A stretch of 64,000 nucleotides of DNA, taken from assembly GCA_047630275.1 (NCBI GenBank), contig JBLHVN010000002.1, positions 1,178,001 through 1,242,000 of the forward strand, given 5' to 3'. This stretch comes from GCA-2720865 sp047630275. Its GTDB lineage: Bacteria; Bdellovibrionota; Bacteriovoracia; Bacteriovoracales; Bacteriovoracaceae. The position numbers and the translations under genes are program-made. Below the pieces are notes generated by a model. It was not told the DNA's origin and did not search any database. It saw only the letters and a program-made list of their open reading frames with translations. Shown piece after piece: positions 8,558 through 17,315 of this stretch (positions within the stretch are counted from its first letter, which is position 1; each line of letters begins with the position of its first letter).

Positions 8558-10984
8558 ATGTCCGATTTAGAGGGCGAATATCAAGTTCAAATTAAAACAA
8601 ATGATAGCGAGGACACGTCAGATATACCTGACGAAGTCGTTATCATTCCAATCATGAATTCTCCAATCTTCCCAGGGATGATTGCTCCAATCATTTTAAC
8701 TGAAGAGAAGTTCACTCCCGAATTAGATAACTTTCTTATGACGAGTGGTTATGTTGCTCTAAACTTAGTTAAGTCAGATTTAAAAGATGAGAACGGAAAA
8801 TTTTTAGATGAAGAGGCAATAGACCTTGAAAATAGGGAGATTAAACCTGCCGATATTTATAAAGTAGGTGTCCTTTGTAAGGTTGTTAAGAAACTTAAAC
8901 TACCAGATGGGTCTGTAAACGTACTCGTCCATGGGGTAAAGCGCTATCGCGCCTTTGAATATATTCAAGACACACCATTGCTAAGAGCAAAGTTTGAAGT
9001 CTTTGATGATATTCTTGAAACTGATGAAGAGCTTGATGCATACACTAGAAGTGTCATCAATCAGGTAAAGCGTTTAAGTGAGATCAATCCCTATTTTAAC
9101 GAAGAGATGAAGCTTGCGATGCTTAATTCACCTTCACCAGGAGCATTAGCAGATCTTGTTGCATTCGCTATTTCTTTAGATATTCCTGAGGCACAAGATT
9201 TTTTAGAAACACTGGTTGTTAAAAAACGATTTGCAAAACTATTAGTTTATCTAAAAAGAGAAAAAGATGTAGCTGACATCCAGAAGAAAATATCTGATGA
9301 AGTAAATGATAAGGTTAATAAGTATCAACGAGAGTATTTCTTAAGAGAACAACTCAAGGTAATTAGAACTGAACTTGGAATGGATGACGATGAAAAATCT
9401 CGTGATCTAAATAAAATGCAAGAGAAGTTGGAAAACTGTGGAATGCCTGAAGCTGCATTGAAGTCTGCGAAAGAAGAGATGGAAAGGTTAGAAGTTATAC
9501 CAGACTCTAGTCCTGAATATAATGTGGCCAGGACTTATCTAAACTGGATGCTAGACCTCCCTTGGGCTAAGTCTTCAGAGGATAAAGTTGATATCGATAT
9601 AGCCAGAAAGATCTTAGAAAAAGATCACTATGGTTTAGAAAAAGCTAAAGAAAGAATCTTAGAGTTTCTAGCCGTTAGAAAGTTGAAGCCAAATTTTGAT
9701 GGGACCATTCTTTGCCTAAGTGGACCTCCAGGTGTTGGTAAAACATCTATGGGGAAAAGCATTGCTAAGTCTTTAGGCAGAGAATTTTATAGGTTTAGTC
9801 TTGGAGGCATGAGAGATGAAGCTGAGATCAAAGGTCATAGAAGAACTTATGTAGGTGCTATGCCAGGTAAAATTATCCAAGCTTTAAAGAGAGTAGAAGT
9901 TAATAATCCTGTTATCATGCTAGATGAAATAGACAAGCTTGGTTCGTCTCATCAAGGCGATCCAGCATCAGCCTTACTAGAAGTATTAGATCCGGAGCAA
10001 AACTCAACTTTCATTGATAGTTACTTAGATGTTCCATTTGATTTATCGAAAGTCTTGTTCATAGCTACAGCGAACTATATTGGTAATATTCCTGAGCCAT
10101 TAATGGATAGGATGGAAGTTATCGAACTTAGTGGTTATACAATAGAAGAAAAAGTCTCCATTGCTAATAAATGGGTTGTTCCTAAGCAATTAGAAAAACA
10201 TGGAATTGATAAGAAAGAATTTTCTTTATCAGCTAAGGTTTTGAAAAAAATCATTACTGATTACGCAAGGGAGCCTGGGGTTAGAGTGATGGAGCAATTC
10301 CTCGCCAAACTTTGTCGAAAGGCAGCTCTTGAAAAAGTTTCTAAAAAGAGGAAAAAGAAATTCTCTCCAGGAGTTGAACAGCTTGAGGATCTATTAGGAC
10401 CTGCTAGGTTTCAAAGTGAGCTGGCTGGAAAGGCATTCAACCCAGGGATTGTAACAGGGCTAGCTTGGACATCTTTTGGCGGAGAAATTCTTTTTATTGA
10501 AACTCTTCCATTAAAAGGAAAGGGTCTGAAGCTTACGGGTCAATTAGGAGACGTTATGAACGAGTCTGCTAATTTAGCTTATAGCTATGTTAGGAGCCTT
10601 TTGCAGAAAAAGGGCAAAACGGTTGAGGATGAGTTTTTATCTAATCACGAAGTACATCTTCATTTACCGGCAGGTGCAACACCTAAAGATGGACCAAGTG
10701 CAGGTATTACGATGGCCCTTGCGCTTTACAGTTTAGCTAGTAATAAAAAAGTTAAATCGAGCTTGGCGATGACTGGGGAGTTAAGTTTAACTGGAAAAGT
10801 TCTACCTGTTGGCGGGATCAAAGAAAAAGTACTTGCTGCTAAAAGAGCTGGGATCAAAACTATAATGCTACCTGCTCAGAATGAAAAAGATCTACAAGAA
10901 GTACCAGAGAGGCATAGAAGAGGTATGAAGTTTTACCCAGTTTCTCACTTCGATGAAGTCTTAAAAATAGCTCTTTCAAAATAA
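8558..10984 (+). CDS. lon: ATP-dependent protease Lon, copy 1
   Basis: Protein of 808 residues, full length for LonA. It has an N-terminal substrate-binding domain (about 25-215), a coiled-coil linker, an AAA+ module with Walker A GPPGVGKTS near 390 and Walker B VIMLDEIDK, and a C-terminal peptidase domain with the catalytic Ser in PKDGPSAG (about S714) and Lys in GGIKEK (about K755). It degrades misfolded and regulatory proteins in the cytoplasm. The start has an AAGAGG ribosome-binding site. A second complete lon lies at 45673-48096 on the other strand. This copy has a longer acidic N-terminus (SDLEGEYQVQIKTNDSEDTSD). A strong hairpin terminator follows at 10987-11010. Confidence 0.97.
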   Translation: MSDLEGEYQVQIKTNDSEDTSDIPDEVVIIPIMNSPIFPGMIAPIILTEEKFTPELDNFLMTSGYVALNLVKSDLKDENGKFLDEEAIDLENREIKPADIYKVGVLCKVVKKLKLPDGSVNVLVHGVKRYRAFEYIQDTPLLRAKFEVFDDILETDEELDAYTRSVINQVKRLSEINPYFNEEMKLAMLNSPSPGALADLVAFAISLDIPEAQDFLETLVVKKRFAKLLVYLKREKDVADIQKKISDEVNDKVNKYQREYFLREQLKVIRTELGMDDDEKSRDLNKMQEKLENCGMPEAALKSAKEEMERLEVIPDSSPEYNVARTYLNWMLDLPWAKSSEDKVDIDIARKILEKDHYGLEKAKERILEFLAVRKLKPNFDGTILCLSGPPGVGKTSMGKSIAKSLGREFYRFSLGGMRDEAEIKGHRRTYVGAMPGKIIQALKRVEVNNPVIMLDEIDKLGSSHQGDPASALLEVLDPEQNSTFIDSYLDVPFDLSKVLFIATANYIGNIPEPLMDRMEVIELSGYTIEEKVSIANKWVVPKQLEKHGIDKKEFSLSAKVLKKIITDYAREPGVRVMEQFLAKLCRKAALEKVSKKRKKKFSPGVEQLEDLLGPARFQSELAGKAFNPGIVTGLAWTSFGGEILFIETLPLKGKGLKLTGQLGDVMNESANLAYSYVRSLLQKKGKTVEDEFLSNHEVHLHLPAGATPKDGPSAGITMALALYSLASNKKVKSSLAMTGELSLTGKVLPVGGIKEKVLAAKRAGIKTIMLPAQNEKDLQEVPERHRRGMKFYPVSHFDEVLKIALSK

Positions 10985-10986
10985 AA

Positions 10987-11010
10987 AAAGGCCCTCGAAA
11001 GAGGGCCTTT
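10987..11010. terminator. bidirectional terminator between lon and rpoZ
   Basis: A 10-bp stem (AAAGGCCCTC / GAGGGCCTTT) with a GAAA tetraloop. T-rich sequence follows on the plus strand and a T tract lies on the minus strand, so it can serve both converging genes. Confidence 0.85.
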
Positions 11011-11034
11011 ATATTTTACAATGTATTTAATTTT

Positions 11035-11247
11035 CTAGAACTCGTCTGAATCGTACTCAGAAACAGGTGCATGCTTAACTTTTCCTTCAGCAATCTCTCT
11101 TAGCGCCGTTACGATATCTTTGTTTTTGCTGCTAACTAATCTGTCGGCACCGTCACGAAGTTGTTTAACTCTTTTAGTTGCTAAATGAACAAGTTCATAT
11201 CTGTTATCAACTCTTTCAAGACAATCTTCTATGGTAATTCTGGCCAT
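11035..11247 (-). CDS. rpoZ: RNA polymerase omega subunit
   Basis: Protein of 70 residues with the omega pattern: MARITIEDCLERVDNRYELV at the N-terminus, then ATKRVKQL, and KNKDIVTALREIAEGKV. Omega helps RNA polymerase assemble and, in many proteobacteria, forms part of a ppGpp binding site. The gene stands alone on the minus strand behind a consensus promoter (11278-11306) and shares the terminator with lon. It is not next to gmk or spoT as in enterics. Confidence 0.95.
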   Translation of the reverse strand: MARITIEDCLERVDNRYELVHLATKRVKQLRDGADRLVSSKNKDIVTALREIAEGKVKHAPVSEYDSDEF

Positions 11248-11277
11248 AATTTACTCCGCTAAATGATAGGAATGATT

Positions 11278-11306
11278 TTTATAAGTTTTAAGGCGTGGAA
11301 TGTCAA
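11278..11306 (-). promoter_or_regulatory. sigma-70 promoter of rpoZ
   Basis: On the minus strand TTGACA (11306-11301) is followed after exactly 17 bases by TATAAA (11283-11278), about 30 bases before the rpoZ start. This is the best sigma-70 consensus match I noticed in the window. Confidence 0.8.
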
Positions 11307-11464
11307 AATTTCAGTAGCTTAGAGTGGCAAAGTCTTATTGAATTCCAATTATTCTAGACACTTAGCTTCAGTGGGTTTACATGGGTTTGCAATTGGAACA
11401 TATGGGCTTGGTGATTCTTATCAGTAAATTTACATCTATTGGGCAACGCGGAAAAGAGGGAGTT

Positions 11465-11644
11465 ATGACCTACACTGGCTTCTTAAGCGGCATAAAAGTG
11501 AACAAGGTTTTGATTCTAGGTATCTATGAACCGGTTGAAAAAGATACGATATATCTTGTTACTTTAAAAGGAGCTAGAATTAGAAAAAAGGTTCTATGTG
11601 GAGAACTTTTGAAAATAAAAAGGCTTCAAGAGGTTTATTTTTGA
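11465..11644 (+). CDS. small unknown protein
   Basis: ORF of 59 residues starting MTYTGFLSG. The frame extends upstream to an ATG at 11381, but the ATG at 11465 is the only one with a good ribosome-binding site (GAGGGAG, about 5 bases away). The product is beta-strand rich and basic (KGARIRKKVLCGELLKIKRL) and has no motif I recognise. The stop codon overlaps the start of the next gene by one base (TGATG), a translational-coupling arrangement that supports both being real. Confidence 0.5.
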   Translation: MTYTGFLSGIKVNKVLILGIYEPVEKDTIYLVTLKGARIRKKVLCGELLKIKRLQEVYF

Positions 11645-11874
11645 TGGAAGAGAAAAATGGAAATGAAGGTGAGAGAAAATTTCTCCATGATATAAGTAAT
11701 CAGCTACTAGTCGCCCATGGTATGGGAAATTATGTAAATAAGGCTTTAAAAGAAGTCTTTGATGAGGACTCTAAAGAACGACAACGTTCTGAAAAGGCCA
11801 TGATGGCTATTAATAAAATAATAGAAATGGTCAAAGAGAGAAGAGAAGTAGTTCAAGAATCTACTGATTCTTAA
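11644..11874 (+). CDS. small helical protein with H-box-like motif
   Basis: ORF of 76 residues, MEEKNGNEGERKFLHDISNQ onward. The ATG at 11644 overlaps the previous stop (TGATG), which fixes the start better than the upstream TTG-type start at 11596. The sequence FLHDISNQLLVAHG resembles the H-box of histidine kinase dimerisation domains (F-x-HD-[IL]-x-N-x-L), and the rest is two charged amphipathic helices. It could be a small histidine-phosphotransfer or kinase-like dimerisation protein; that is inference from a short motif. Its 3' end overlaps the convergent gene by 4 bases. Confidence 0.5.
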   Translation: MEEKNGNEGERKFLHDISNQLLVAHGMGNYVNKALKEVFDEDSKERQRSEKAMMAINKIIEMVKERREVVQESTDS

Positions 11875-12275
11875 TTGAGATGAACACTTACTTCGTCACC
11901 TATCATTAAGTTCTCAATCTCTAAGAGTGCATCATCCTTACCATCTTGAATCAACTCCATGGCCCCAATGGCTGCATTGTCTTCAGAGTGGACAACTTTT
12001 AACTGACCTACTTTTACCTTATAGTTATACCGCTTCTTAGTAGCATAAGGATCAACTCGAGAAATTGTTCTATAGACGTCTAAGGTAGCACCCTTATCTA
12101 TGCCTTGTTCTTTCCCCATATTTATATAGTAGTTCTTCTTAACAAGCTCATTTGGCTCACCCATAGGAAGTTCTTGTACAATACTATAAATAATATAGTC
12201 TCTCGCAAAGGCCATTGAAGCCGTTAGCAAGAAAAGTCCCATGACCAAAATATGCATAGAGCGGTTTGTTTTCAT
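11871..12275 (-). CDS. secreted FlgT-C-like protein of unknown function
   Basis: Protein of 134 residues from the ATG at 12275, which gives a proper signal peptide (MKTNRSMHILVMGLFLLTAS, cleavage near AFA). The upstream ATG at 12335 adds 20 residues without a signal and has no ribosome-binding site. The mature part contains YYINMGKEQGIDKGATLDVYR and, later, a second beta strand pair ending IGDEVSVHL; this arrangement resembles the small beta-barrel C-terminal domain of FlgT-like flagellar proteins. I rate that similarity as tentative. It follows the peptide-binding lipoprotein gene on the same strand, with an 11-bp hairpin between them. Confidence 0.6.
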   Translation of the reverse strand: MKTNRSMHILVMGLFLLTASMAFARDYIIYSIVQELPMGEPNELVKKNYYINMGKEQGIDKGATLDVYRTISRVDPYATKKRYNYKVKVGQLKVVHSEDNAAIGAMELIQDGKDDALLEIENLMIGDEVSVHLN

Positions 12276-12364
12276 AAGTAATCCATTGTTGCAGGTTGAG
12301 CTTTTCAAAAGGCTCGTCAATAGACCAATCGTCATAAAAACAGGCTAACTTGATTTTTAGAGGC

Positions 12365-12389
12365 CCACTAGGCAAGAATTGCCTAGTGG
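12365..12389. other. perfect 11-bp hairpin after the peptide-binding protein gene
   Basis: CCACTAGGCAA / TTGCCTAGTGG with a 3-base loop, 13 bases beyond the stop of the lipoprotein gene on the minus strand. There is no T tract directly after it on either strand, so it is more likely an mRNA 3'-end or processing structure than a classic terminator. Confidence 0.6.
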
Positions 12390-12401
12390 ATACTGAAGAC
12401 T

Positions 12402-14129
12402 TTATTGAATATTTAGATACTTAAGATTGTTATAGATAAGATCAGAATGCCTATAGTTCTTAAGTCTTTCGTTAAAAAGGATATAGTTTCTAGAGTAGTA
12501 CTGCATTACCCAAGGTAAGTCCTTGTGTATTATAGCTTCCATCTTTTTCATAAGCTCAAACTTTTCTGGCCCATCTTGAAGTAGCTTTAGTTTTGCGAAA
12601 AGTTTATCAAACTCTTCATTGGCATAAAATGTTGAGTTTGGCCCTGGGCTATGATTCTTAGTTACTAAGAGTTGTAAGCTGTTTTCAGCATCAGGGTAAT
12701 CCATTGCCCATCCATCTTGCCAGAATTGAAGAGTTCCTTTCCGTGCTTTTTCTAAAAAGCCAGGAAAGGTATTAAGGGCTTCAGTTATATTAATGCCTAT
12801 CTTGGCAAGTTCACTTTTTACAAAGTCAGCTTGCTGTCTATTAGTGGCAGAGTTTCCTCTAACATCATAAGTTAGGACGGGAAGACCTTTTCCTTCTGGA
12901 AAACCAGCATCAGCTAGAAACTTCTTGGCTTTATCTAAATTATACTCGTAAGGGAGTTCTGCCGCGGCATCATAACCAGGAATACCTGGAGGATAGATTG
13001 AGTTTGCTCTTTGACCTGTATTATTAGTGAATAACTCAATATAGCGATCTACGTCTATAGCGTGAGCGATGGCCAGCCTTAAATTGCGATTCTTTCCAAG
13101 AATTGGATCTTTCATATTAAATGAAAGCCACCAGTAAGTTAGGGTAGGGAATGTTTGTAACTTTATTCCTTCTTTAGAAAGGTCACTTGTTATCTTTCCA
13201 GAAGGATCAATAGCTGTTCTGAAATTATCTTTAGGAACAATGAGAAGATCAATTTTCTTTGATCGAAAATTAAGCCATCTCGTTTGAGCTTCTTTGATAA
13301 CGTGATATTGGACAGTATCTAAAAAAGGAATTTGTTTGCCAGCATCTTCAAGAAGGTTCCTTGAATTAGCCATTCTATCCCCTTGCCTTGGGTAGAAAGC
13401 TTCGCGGTATTTAGGATATCTCTTTAGCGTAAGTTTAGAACTTGCAATCCATTCTTCTAAGCGGAAAGGACCAGTACCAACAATAGTTTTATTCAATCTA
13501 TTCTCATACTTCTCTACAACCTCTAAAGGCACTGGAGATGTAAAAGACATAGCCAAGGTATAGATCATTTGAGGATAGGCCTCGATTAAATCGATAACTA
13601 AAGTATGGTCGTCCTTAGCTGTTAATCCTTCAATCTTAGTGGTTTTAAATTTTTCAAAATCACTTCCTACGGTCTTTCTAAAGTCATTGAGGCCTTTAAT
13701 CTTTCCATCAAAGAGCCACCAACCATTACTTCGGGTTGGCAAGAAAGCTAGTCTTTTGATTTGAGTAATAAAGTCTTGAGCTTTTACAAACCTTTCTTTT
13801 CCACCAAAGGCAGGATCATCATGGTATGAGATTCCTTTCTTTATCTTGATGATATAACGTTTCCCATTGTTTTCCACTTTTGGCATACCATCTGAAAGAA
13901 GTGGTTGAAGAGTGTAGGGTCTTTTTAAGTAGTGATATTCAAATAATTGTTCATAGCACTGATAGACGATTGAAGCTGAAATCGTATCATACGAATTAGC
14001 TGGATCTAGGGTAGAGACTTCACCAGAGAGGGGAACGTTTAAGATTCCATCTCCACTTGTCTTTGGCTTTTTACAACTGATACCAGAAAATAAAAGCATG
14101 ATTAAAATTAAAACATTAATGATTTTCAT
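12402..14129 (-). CDS. peptide ABC transporter substrate-binding lipoprotein (SBP family 5)
   Basis: Protein of 575 residues. The first 19 residues form a lipoprotein signal ending FSGISC, so Cys19 is the likely lipid anchor. The mature part fits the OppA/DppA family: GEVSTLDPANSYDT near the N-terminus, VGTGPFRLEEW in the middle, the RLAIAHAIDVDRYIE segment, and SPGPNSTFYANEEFDKL near the end. Such proteins bind oligopeptides or similar ligands in the periplasm for import. No permease or ATPase genes are adjacent, so it must use a transporter encoded elsewhere. Its ATG overlaps the alaS stop by 4 bases, an odd pairing that implies co-transcription with a housekeeping gene. Confidence 0.9.
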   Translation of the reverse strand: MKIINVLILIMLLFSGISCKKPKTSGDGILNVPLSGEVSTLDPANSYDTISASIVYQCYEQLFEYHYLKRPYTLQPLLSDGMPKVENNGKRYIIKIKKGISYHDDPAFGGKERFVKAQDFITQIKRLAFLPTRSNGWWLFDGKIKGLNDFRKTVGSDFEKFKTTKIEGLTAKDDHTLVIDLIEAYPQMIYTLAMSFTSPVPLEVVEKYENRLNKTIVGTGPFRLEEWIASSKLTLKRYPKYREAFYPRQGDRMANSRNLLEDAGKQIPFLDTVQYHVIKEAQTRWLNFRSKKIDLLIVPKDNFRTAIDPSGKITSDLSKEGIKLQTFPTLTYWWLSFNMKDPILGKNRNLRLAIAHAIDVDRYIELFTNNTGQRANSIYPPGIPGYDAAAELPYEYNLDKAKKFLADAGFPEGKGLPVLTYDVRGNSATNRQQADFVKSELAKIGINITEALNTFPGFLEKARKGTLQFWQDGWAMDYPDAENSLQLLVTKNHSPGPNSTFYANEEFDKLFAKLKLLQDGPEKFELMKKMEAIIHKDLPWVMQYYSRNYILFNERLKNYRHSDLIYNNLKYLNIQ

Positions 14130-16717
14130 ATGAGTTCCTGTACTTTTTTATCGAGAATAGAGAGATCAATACCTGTCTCTCCTGAGCCTTGGGCCATATC
14201 TGGTTTTCCACCACCACGGCCATTAATTAACTCTAAGACTGACTTTAAGCTATTCGAGCAATTAAAGTCTTTAACTTCCTTTCCTTTTCTAATGAGAACA
14301 GTAGTCTTAGGACCATTTTCTAGAACGGCAGTAAGAATGCCACTAGGATATTTTGCGACAAAGGTGTCACTCATCTTACGTAGGTCCGACCCTTTTGGTG
14401 CCGTTAGAAACAAGTATTGAAAGCCTTTTAATGGAATTGTTTTTTCAAAAAGGTTTTGGCTTTGAGAAGATTGAATCTTATCGTTTAGTTTTTGAACTTC
14501 TTTTGATTTATCTTTTACTTCCTGTAGAAGAGCTTCAACTCTTGAAACTAAATCACTGCCTTTTGACTTAACAGCTCTTTCAACACTTTCTAGAGTTGTA
14601 CTTCTTTGCATAAGGCGTTCTATTGCATTATCTGAAGTTACAGCTTCAATTCTTCGTACACCTGAAGATAAGGAGGCCTCTGAAGTAATATTAAAAAGAC
14701 CTATTTCGGAGGTATTCTTTACATGAGTTCCACCACAAAGTTCTGTGGAAAAATCTCCCATTTGAAGAACTCTAACATCATCTCCATACTTCTCTCCAAA
14801 AAGCGCAAGAGCTCCAGCACTAATTGCCTGATCCATAGTCATCTGTGTTGCTTTAACTTCTAATTCATCATTGATCTTTTCATTTACTATGGTTTCTACT
14901 TTTAAAAGTTCTTCTGAAGTTAGACCTTTCATATGAGTAAAATCGAAACGAAGCCTCTCTGAATCAACATGAGAGCCGGCTTGTTTTACATGGCTTCCTA
15001 GGACTTCAATTAAAGCTGCCTGTAGTAAGTGCGTGGCAGAATGGCTTCTGGCTGTGAGCTTTCTTTTCTTAGAAGAAACTTTAAGCTGGTAGGTTTGGCC
15101 AACGTTAAGAGTTTTTGCATCTTTAGAAAAATGAACAAACAAATCTTCAACTGGCTTTTGAGTATCAACAATTGTCGATAACTTTTTACCATCGGCCCAG
15201 ATATCTCCTTGGTCTCCGGCTTGACCACCTGATTCGCCGTAAAAAGGAGTTCTGTTAAAGATTAATGCTGAAAGACCATCTTCTAAATCAATCTTACTTA
15301 ATAACTTAGATTCAGATTCAAGACTTGAGTAACCAACGAACTCTGTTGATCCATGAGTTTCTTTTTCTTTATGATAAAGGCTAAGGTCAATACCTTGACC
15401 ACCTTTCCAAGATTTCTTTGACAACTCTTTCTGTCTATTTAAAGCGTCTTCAAAACCTTTTGTATCAAGGTCAATCCCTTTTTCTTTAAGAATTACTTCT
15501 GTTAAGTCAAAAGGAAACCCATAAGTATCGTAGAGTTTAAAGGCAGCTTCACCTGAGAAGACATTGTTCTTAACATCTTTTTTAATAGCATCTTTTAAGA
15601 ACTTTAAGCCTTGATCTAATGTTTCTAAAAATTTTTCTTCTTCAAGTTTTAAAAACTCCTCAGCAAGTGAGCTATTAACAGCATTTTGAGGATATTCTTT
15701 TCCTAAGGATTCAAAGACTGCAGGGATGAGTTTATAAAAAGAACAAGGAGGTGCTCCTAATTCTTTGAGGTTTCTAATAGCTCTTCTAATAATTCTTCTT
15801 AGAACATAACCTCTTCCTTCATTTGAAGGAATCACTCCATCTGTGATGAGCATTGTGCAACTTCTAATATGATCCGCAATTACTCTGAAAGGGCCTTCAT
15901 ATTTTTTATCACTATATTTTTTTCCAGTTAATCCTTCAATTGCATTTAGGATTGGCGAAAAGATATCACTGTCATAGTTCCAGTATTTTCCCTGAAGAGC
16001 TGCGGCAATTCTTTCAAGACCAGCCCCGGTATCAATAGATGGCTTAGGAAGATCTAATCTTCCCTCTGGTGTTTTTTCATATTGCATGAAGACCAAGTTC
16101 CAAATTTCTACATAACGATTTTCATCATCTAGGAGGTCTTGATCCTTTGAAGGAGTAAAACCTGGTGTAGAAAAGGCTTCACCATGGTCAAAAAATATTT
16201 CACTACACGGACCACAGGGACCAAATTCTCCCATTTCCCAAAAATTATCTTTATCACCCTTCTTGAATATCTTCTCAAGCGGGATTCCAATCTTTTCATT
16301 CCAAATCTTTAGGGCCTCGTCATCTGAATTGTGGACAGTAACAAAAAGCTTATCTTCAGGAATCTTTAACTCGGTAGTTAAAAATTCCCAAGCAAATTTG
16401 ATAGCGTCTTCTTTAAAGTAATCGCCAAAAGAAAAGTTTCCAAGCATTTCAAAGAAAGTATGATGCCTGGCCGTGAATCCAACATTCTCAAGATCGTTAT
16501 GCTTACCACCAGCTCTTACAACTTTTTGAATTGTTACAGCTTTAGTATCTACTGCCTTTGCTTGTCCGGTAAAAAAATCTTTGAATTGATTCATACCTGC
16601 GTTTGCAAAAAGAAGCGTGTCATCATTCTGAGGAACAAGGGGACTTGAGGGCATCTTAACATGACCCTTATCTTCAAAGAACTTGGTGAACTTTTCTCTA
16701 ATATCGTTTGCTTTCAT
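14126..16717 (-). CDS. alaS: alanyl-tRNA synthetase
   Basis: Protein of 863 residues, normal length. Class II core at the N-terminus (MKANDIREKFTKFFEDKGH, FANAGMNQFKDFF), tRNA-recognition region, editing domain with the zinc motif HSATH and later CGGTH, and C-terminal C-Ala domain with GGGKPDMAQG. It charges tRNA-Ala and removes mischarged Ser and Gly. The start is the family N-terminal Met. The lipoprotein gene follows with an ATGA overlap. recX-recA are the next genes upstream on the same strand but lie about 100 bases away on the other side of the alaS start. Confidence 0.98.
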   Translation of the reverse strand: MKANDIREKFTKFFEDKGHVKMPSSPLVPQNDDTLLFANAGMNQFKDFFTGQAKAVDTKAVTIQKVVRAGGKHNDLENVGFTARHHTFFEMLGNFSFGDYFKEDAIKFAWEFLTTELKIPEDKLFVTVHNSDDEALKIWNEKIGIPLEKIFKKGDKDNFWEMGEFGPCGPCSEIFFDHGEAFSTPGFTPSKDQDLLDDENRYVEIWNLVFMQYEKTPEGRLDLPKPSIDTGAGLERIAAALQGKYWNYDSDIFSPILNAIEGLTGKKYSDKKYEGPFRVIADHIRSCTMLITDGVIPSNEGRGYVLRRIIRRAIRNLKELGAPPCSFYKLIPAVFESLGKEYPQNAVNSSLAEEFLKLEEEKFLETLDQGLKFLKDAIKKDVKNNVFSGEAAFKLYDTYGFPFDLTEVILKEKGIDLDTKGFEDALNRQKELSKKSWKGGQGIDLSLYHKEKETHGSTEFVGYSSLESESKLLSKIDLEDGLSALIFNRTPFYGESGGQAGDQGDIWADGKKLSTIVDTQKPVEDLFVHFSKDAKTLNVGQTYQLKVSSKKRKLTARSHSATHLLQAALIEVLGSHVKQAGSHVDSERLRFDFTHMKGLTSEELLKVETIVNEKINDELEVKATQMTMDQAISAGALALFGEKYGDDVRVLQMGDFSTELCGGTHVKNTSEIGLFNITSEASLSSGVRRIEAVTSDNAIERLMQRSTTLESVERAVKSKGSDLVSRVEALLQEVKDKSKEVQKLNDKIQSSQSQNLFEKTIPLKGFQYLFLTAPKGSDLRKMSDTFVAKYPSGILTAVLENGPKTTVLIRKGKEVKDFNCSNSLKSVLELINGRGGGKPDMAQGSGETGIDLSILDKKVQELI

Positions 16718-16822
16718 CTGAGTACCTTTAACGTCAATAATGGACTAGAAACTAGCATAAATAGCGTTTAATTTAAATTTAGACTTTTAAGTATTCTTGT
16801 GTGACGCGGATAATCATTAAAA

Positions 16823-17272
16823 CTAGAAGAAATCTTTTAAATCATCCCAATTATGTCCCTTTGAATGAACAAAACGAATCAGTTTTGCCTTATTTTCGGG
16901 TAATTTGAAGTCGTCATCCTTCCAGTTATGGATAATTGATTTCTTTCTAATGAGATTCTCTATTTGATCAAAGCTATTATAACCCCACTCTTCGAAGATG
17001 GAGTTAATTAGCTCTTCTGAAGCGTAGGCGTCTTCTTCGTTTAGTTTAGATTTGATGTAACTAGGAGAATAGTTCTTTTTCATCATCCCTTTGATTCGGG
17101 CCTCTATATAGTATTCTTCTCTTAAGAATTTCTTTTCAACGAGGAGGTCAATAAGTTCGTCAGCAATATCTTCATAATCACGGGCGATTAGCTTCAGCCT
17201 TAGCTTTGCTTTAGAGTAATCCTTCTTTGAGAGGATCTTAATTGAATATTTATAGGCTGGGTGATCTTCCAT
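16823..17272 (-). CDS. recX: recombination regulator RecX
   Basis: Protein of 149 residues from the ATG at 17272. A longer frame starting at 17305 would begin inside the recA terminator hairpin, so I reject that start. The protein is helical with repeated three-helix units typical of RecX: YKYSIKILSKKDYSKAKLRLKL, EDIADELIDLLVEKKFLREEYYIEA, IKGMMKKNYSPSYIKSKL. RecX binds RecA filaments and limits RecA activity. It lies directly downstream of recA, the standard order, separated by a hairpin and T tract so that only read-through transcripts include recX. The final 40 residues are divergent. Confidence 0.85.
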   Translation of the reverse strand: MEDHPAYKYSIKILSKKDYSKAKLRLKLIARDYEDIADELIDLLVEKKFLREEYYIEARIKGMMKKNYSPSYIKSKLNEEDAYASEELINSIFEEWGYNSFDQIENLIRKKSIIHNWKDDDFKLPENKAKLIRFVHSKGHNWDDLKDFF

Positions 17273-17303
17273 AAAAATAAGCCCTCTCTCTAGAAGAGAG
17301 GGC
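17273..17303 (-). terminator. recA terminator/attenuator ahead of recX
   Basis: On the minus strand a 9-bp stem (GCCCTCTCT / AGAGAGGGC, 17303-17281) with a 5-base loop is followed by TTATTTTT (17280-17273), and the recX ATG comes immediately after. This should stop most recA transcripts and leave low recX expression. Confidence 0.8.
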
Positions 17304-17315
17304 ATTTAAAAAATC

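Noticed and set aside
17305..17305. Longer recX start
   Set aside because: Would place the first 11 codons in the recA terminator; the ATG at 17272 is better.
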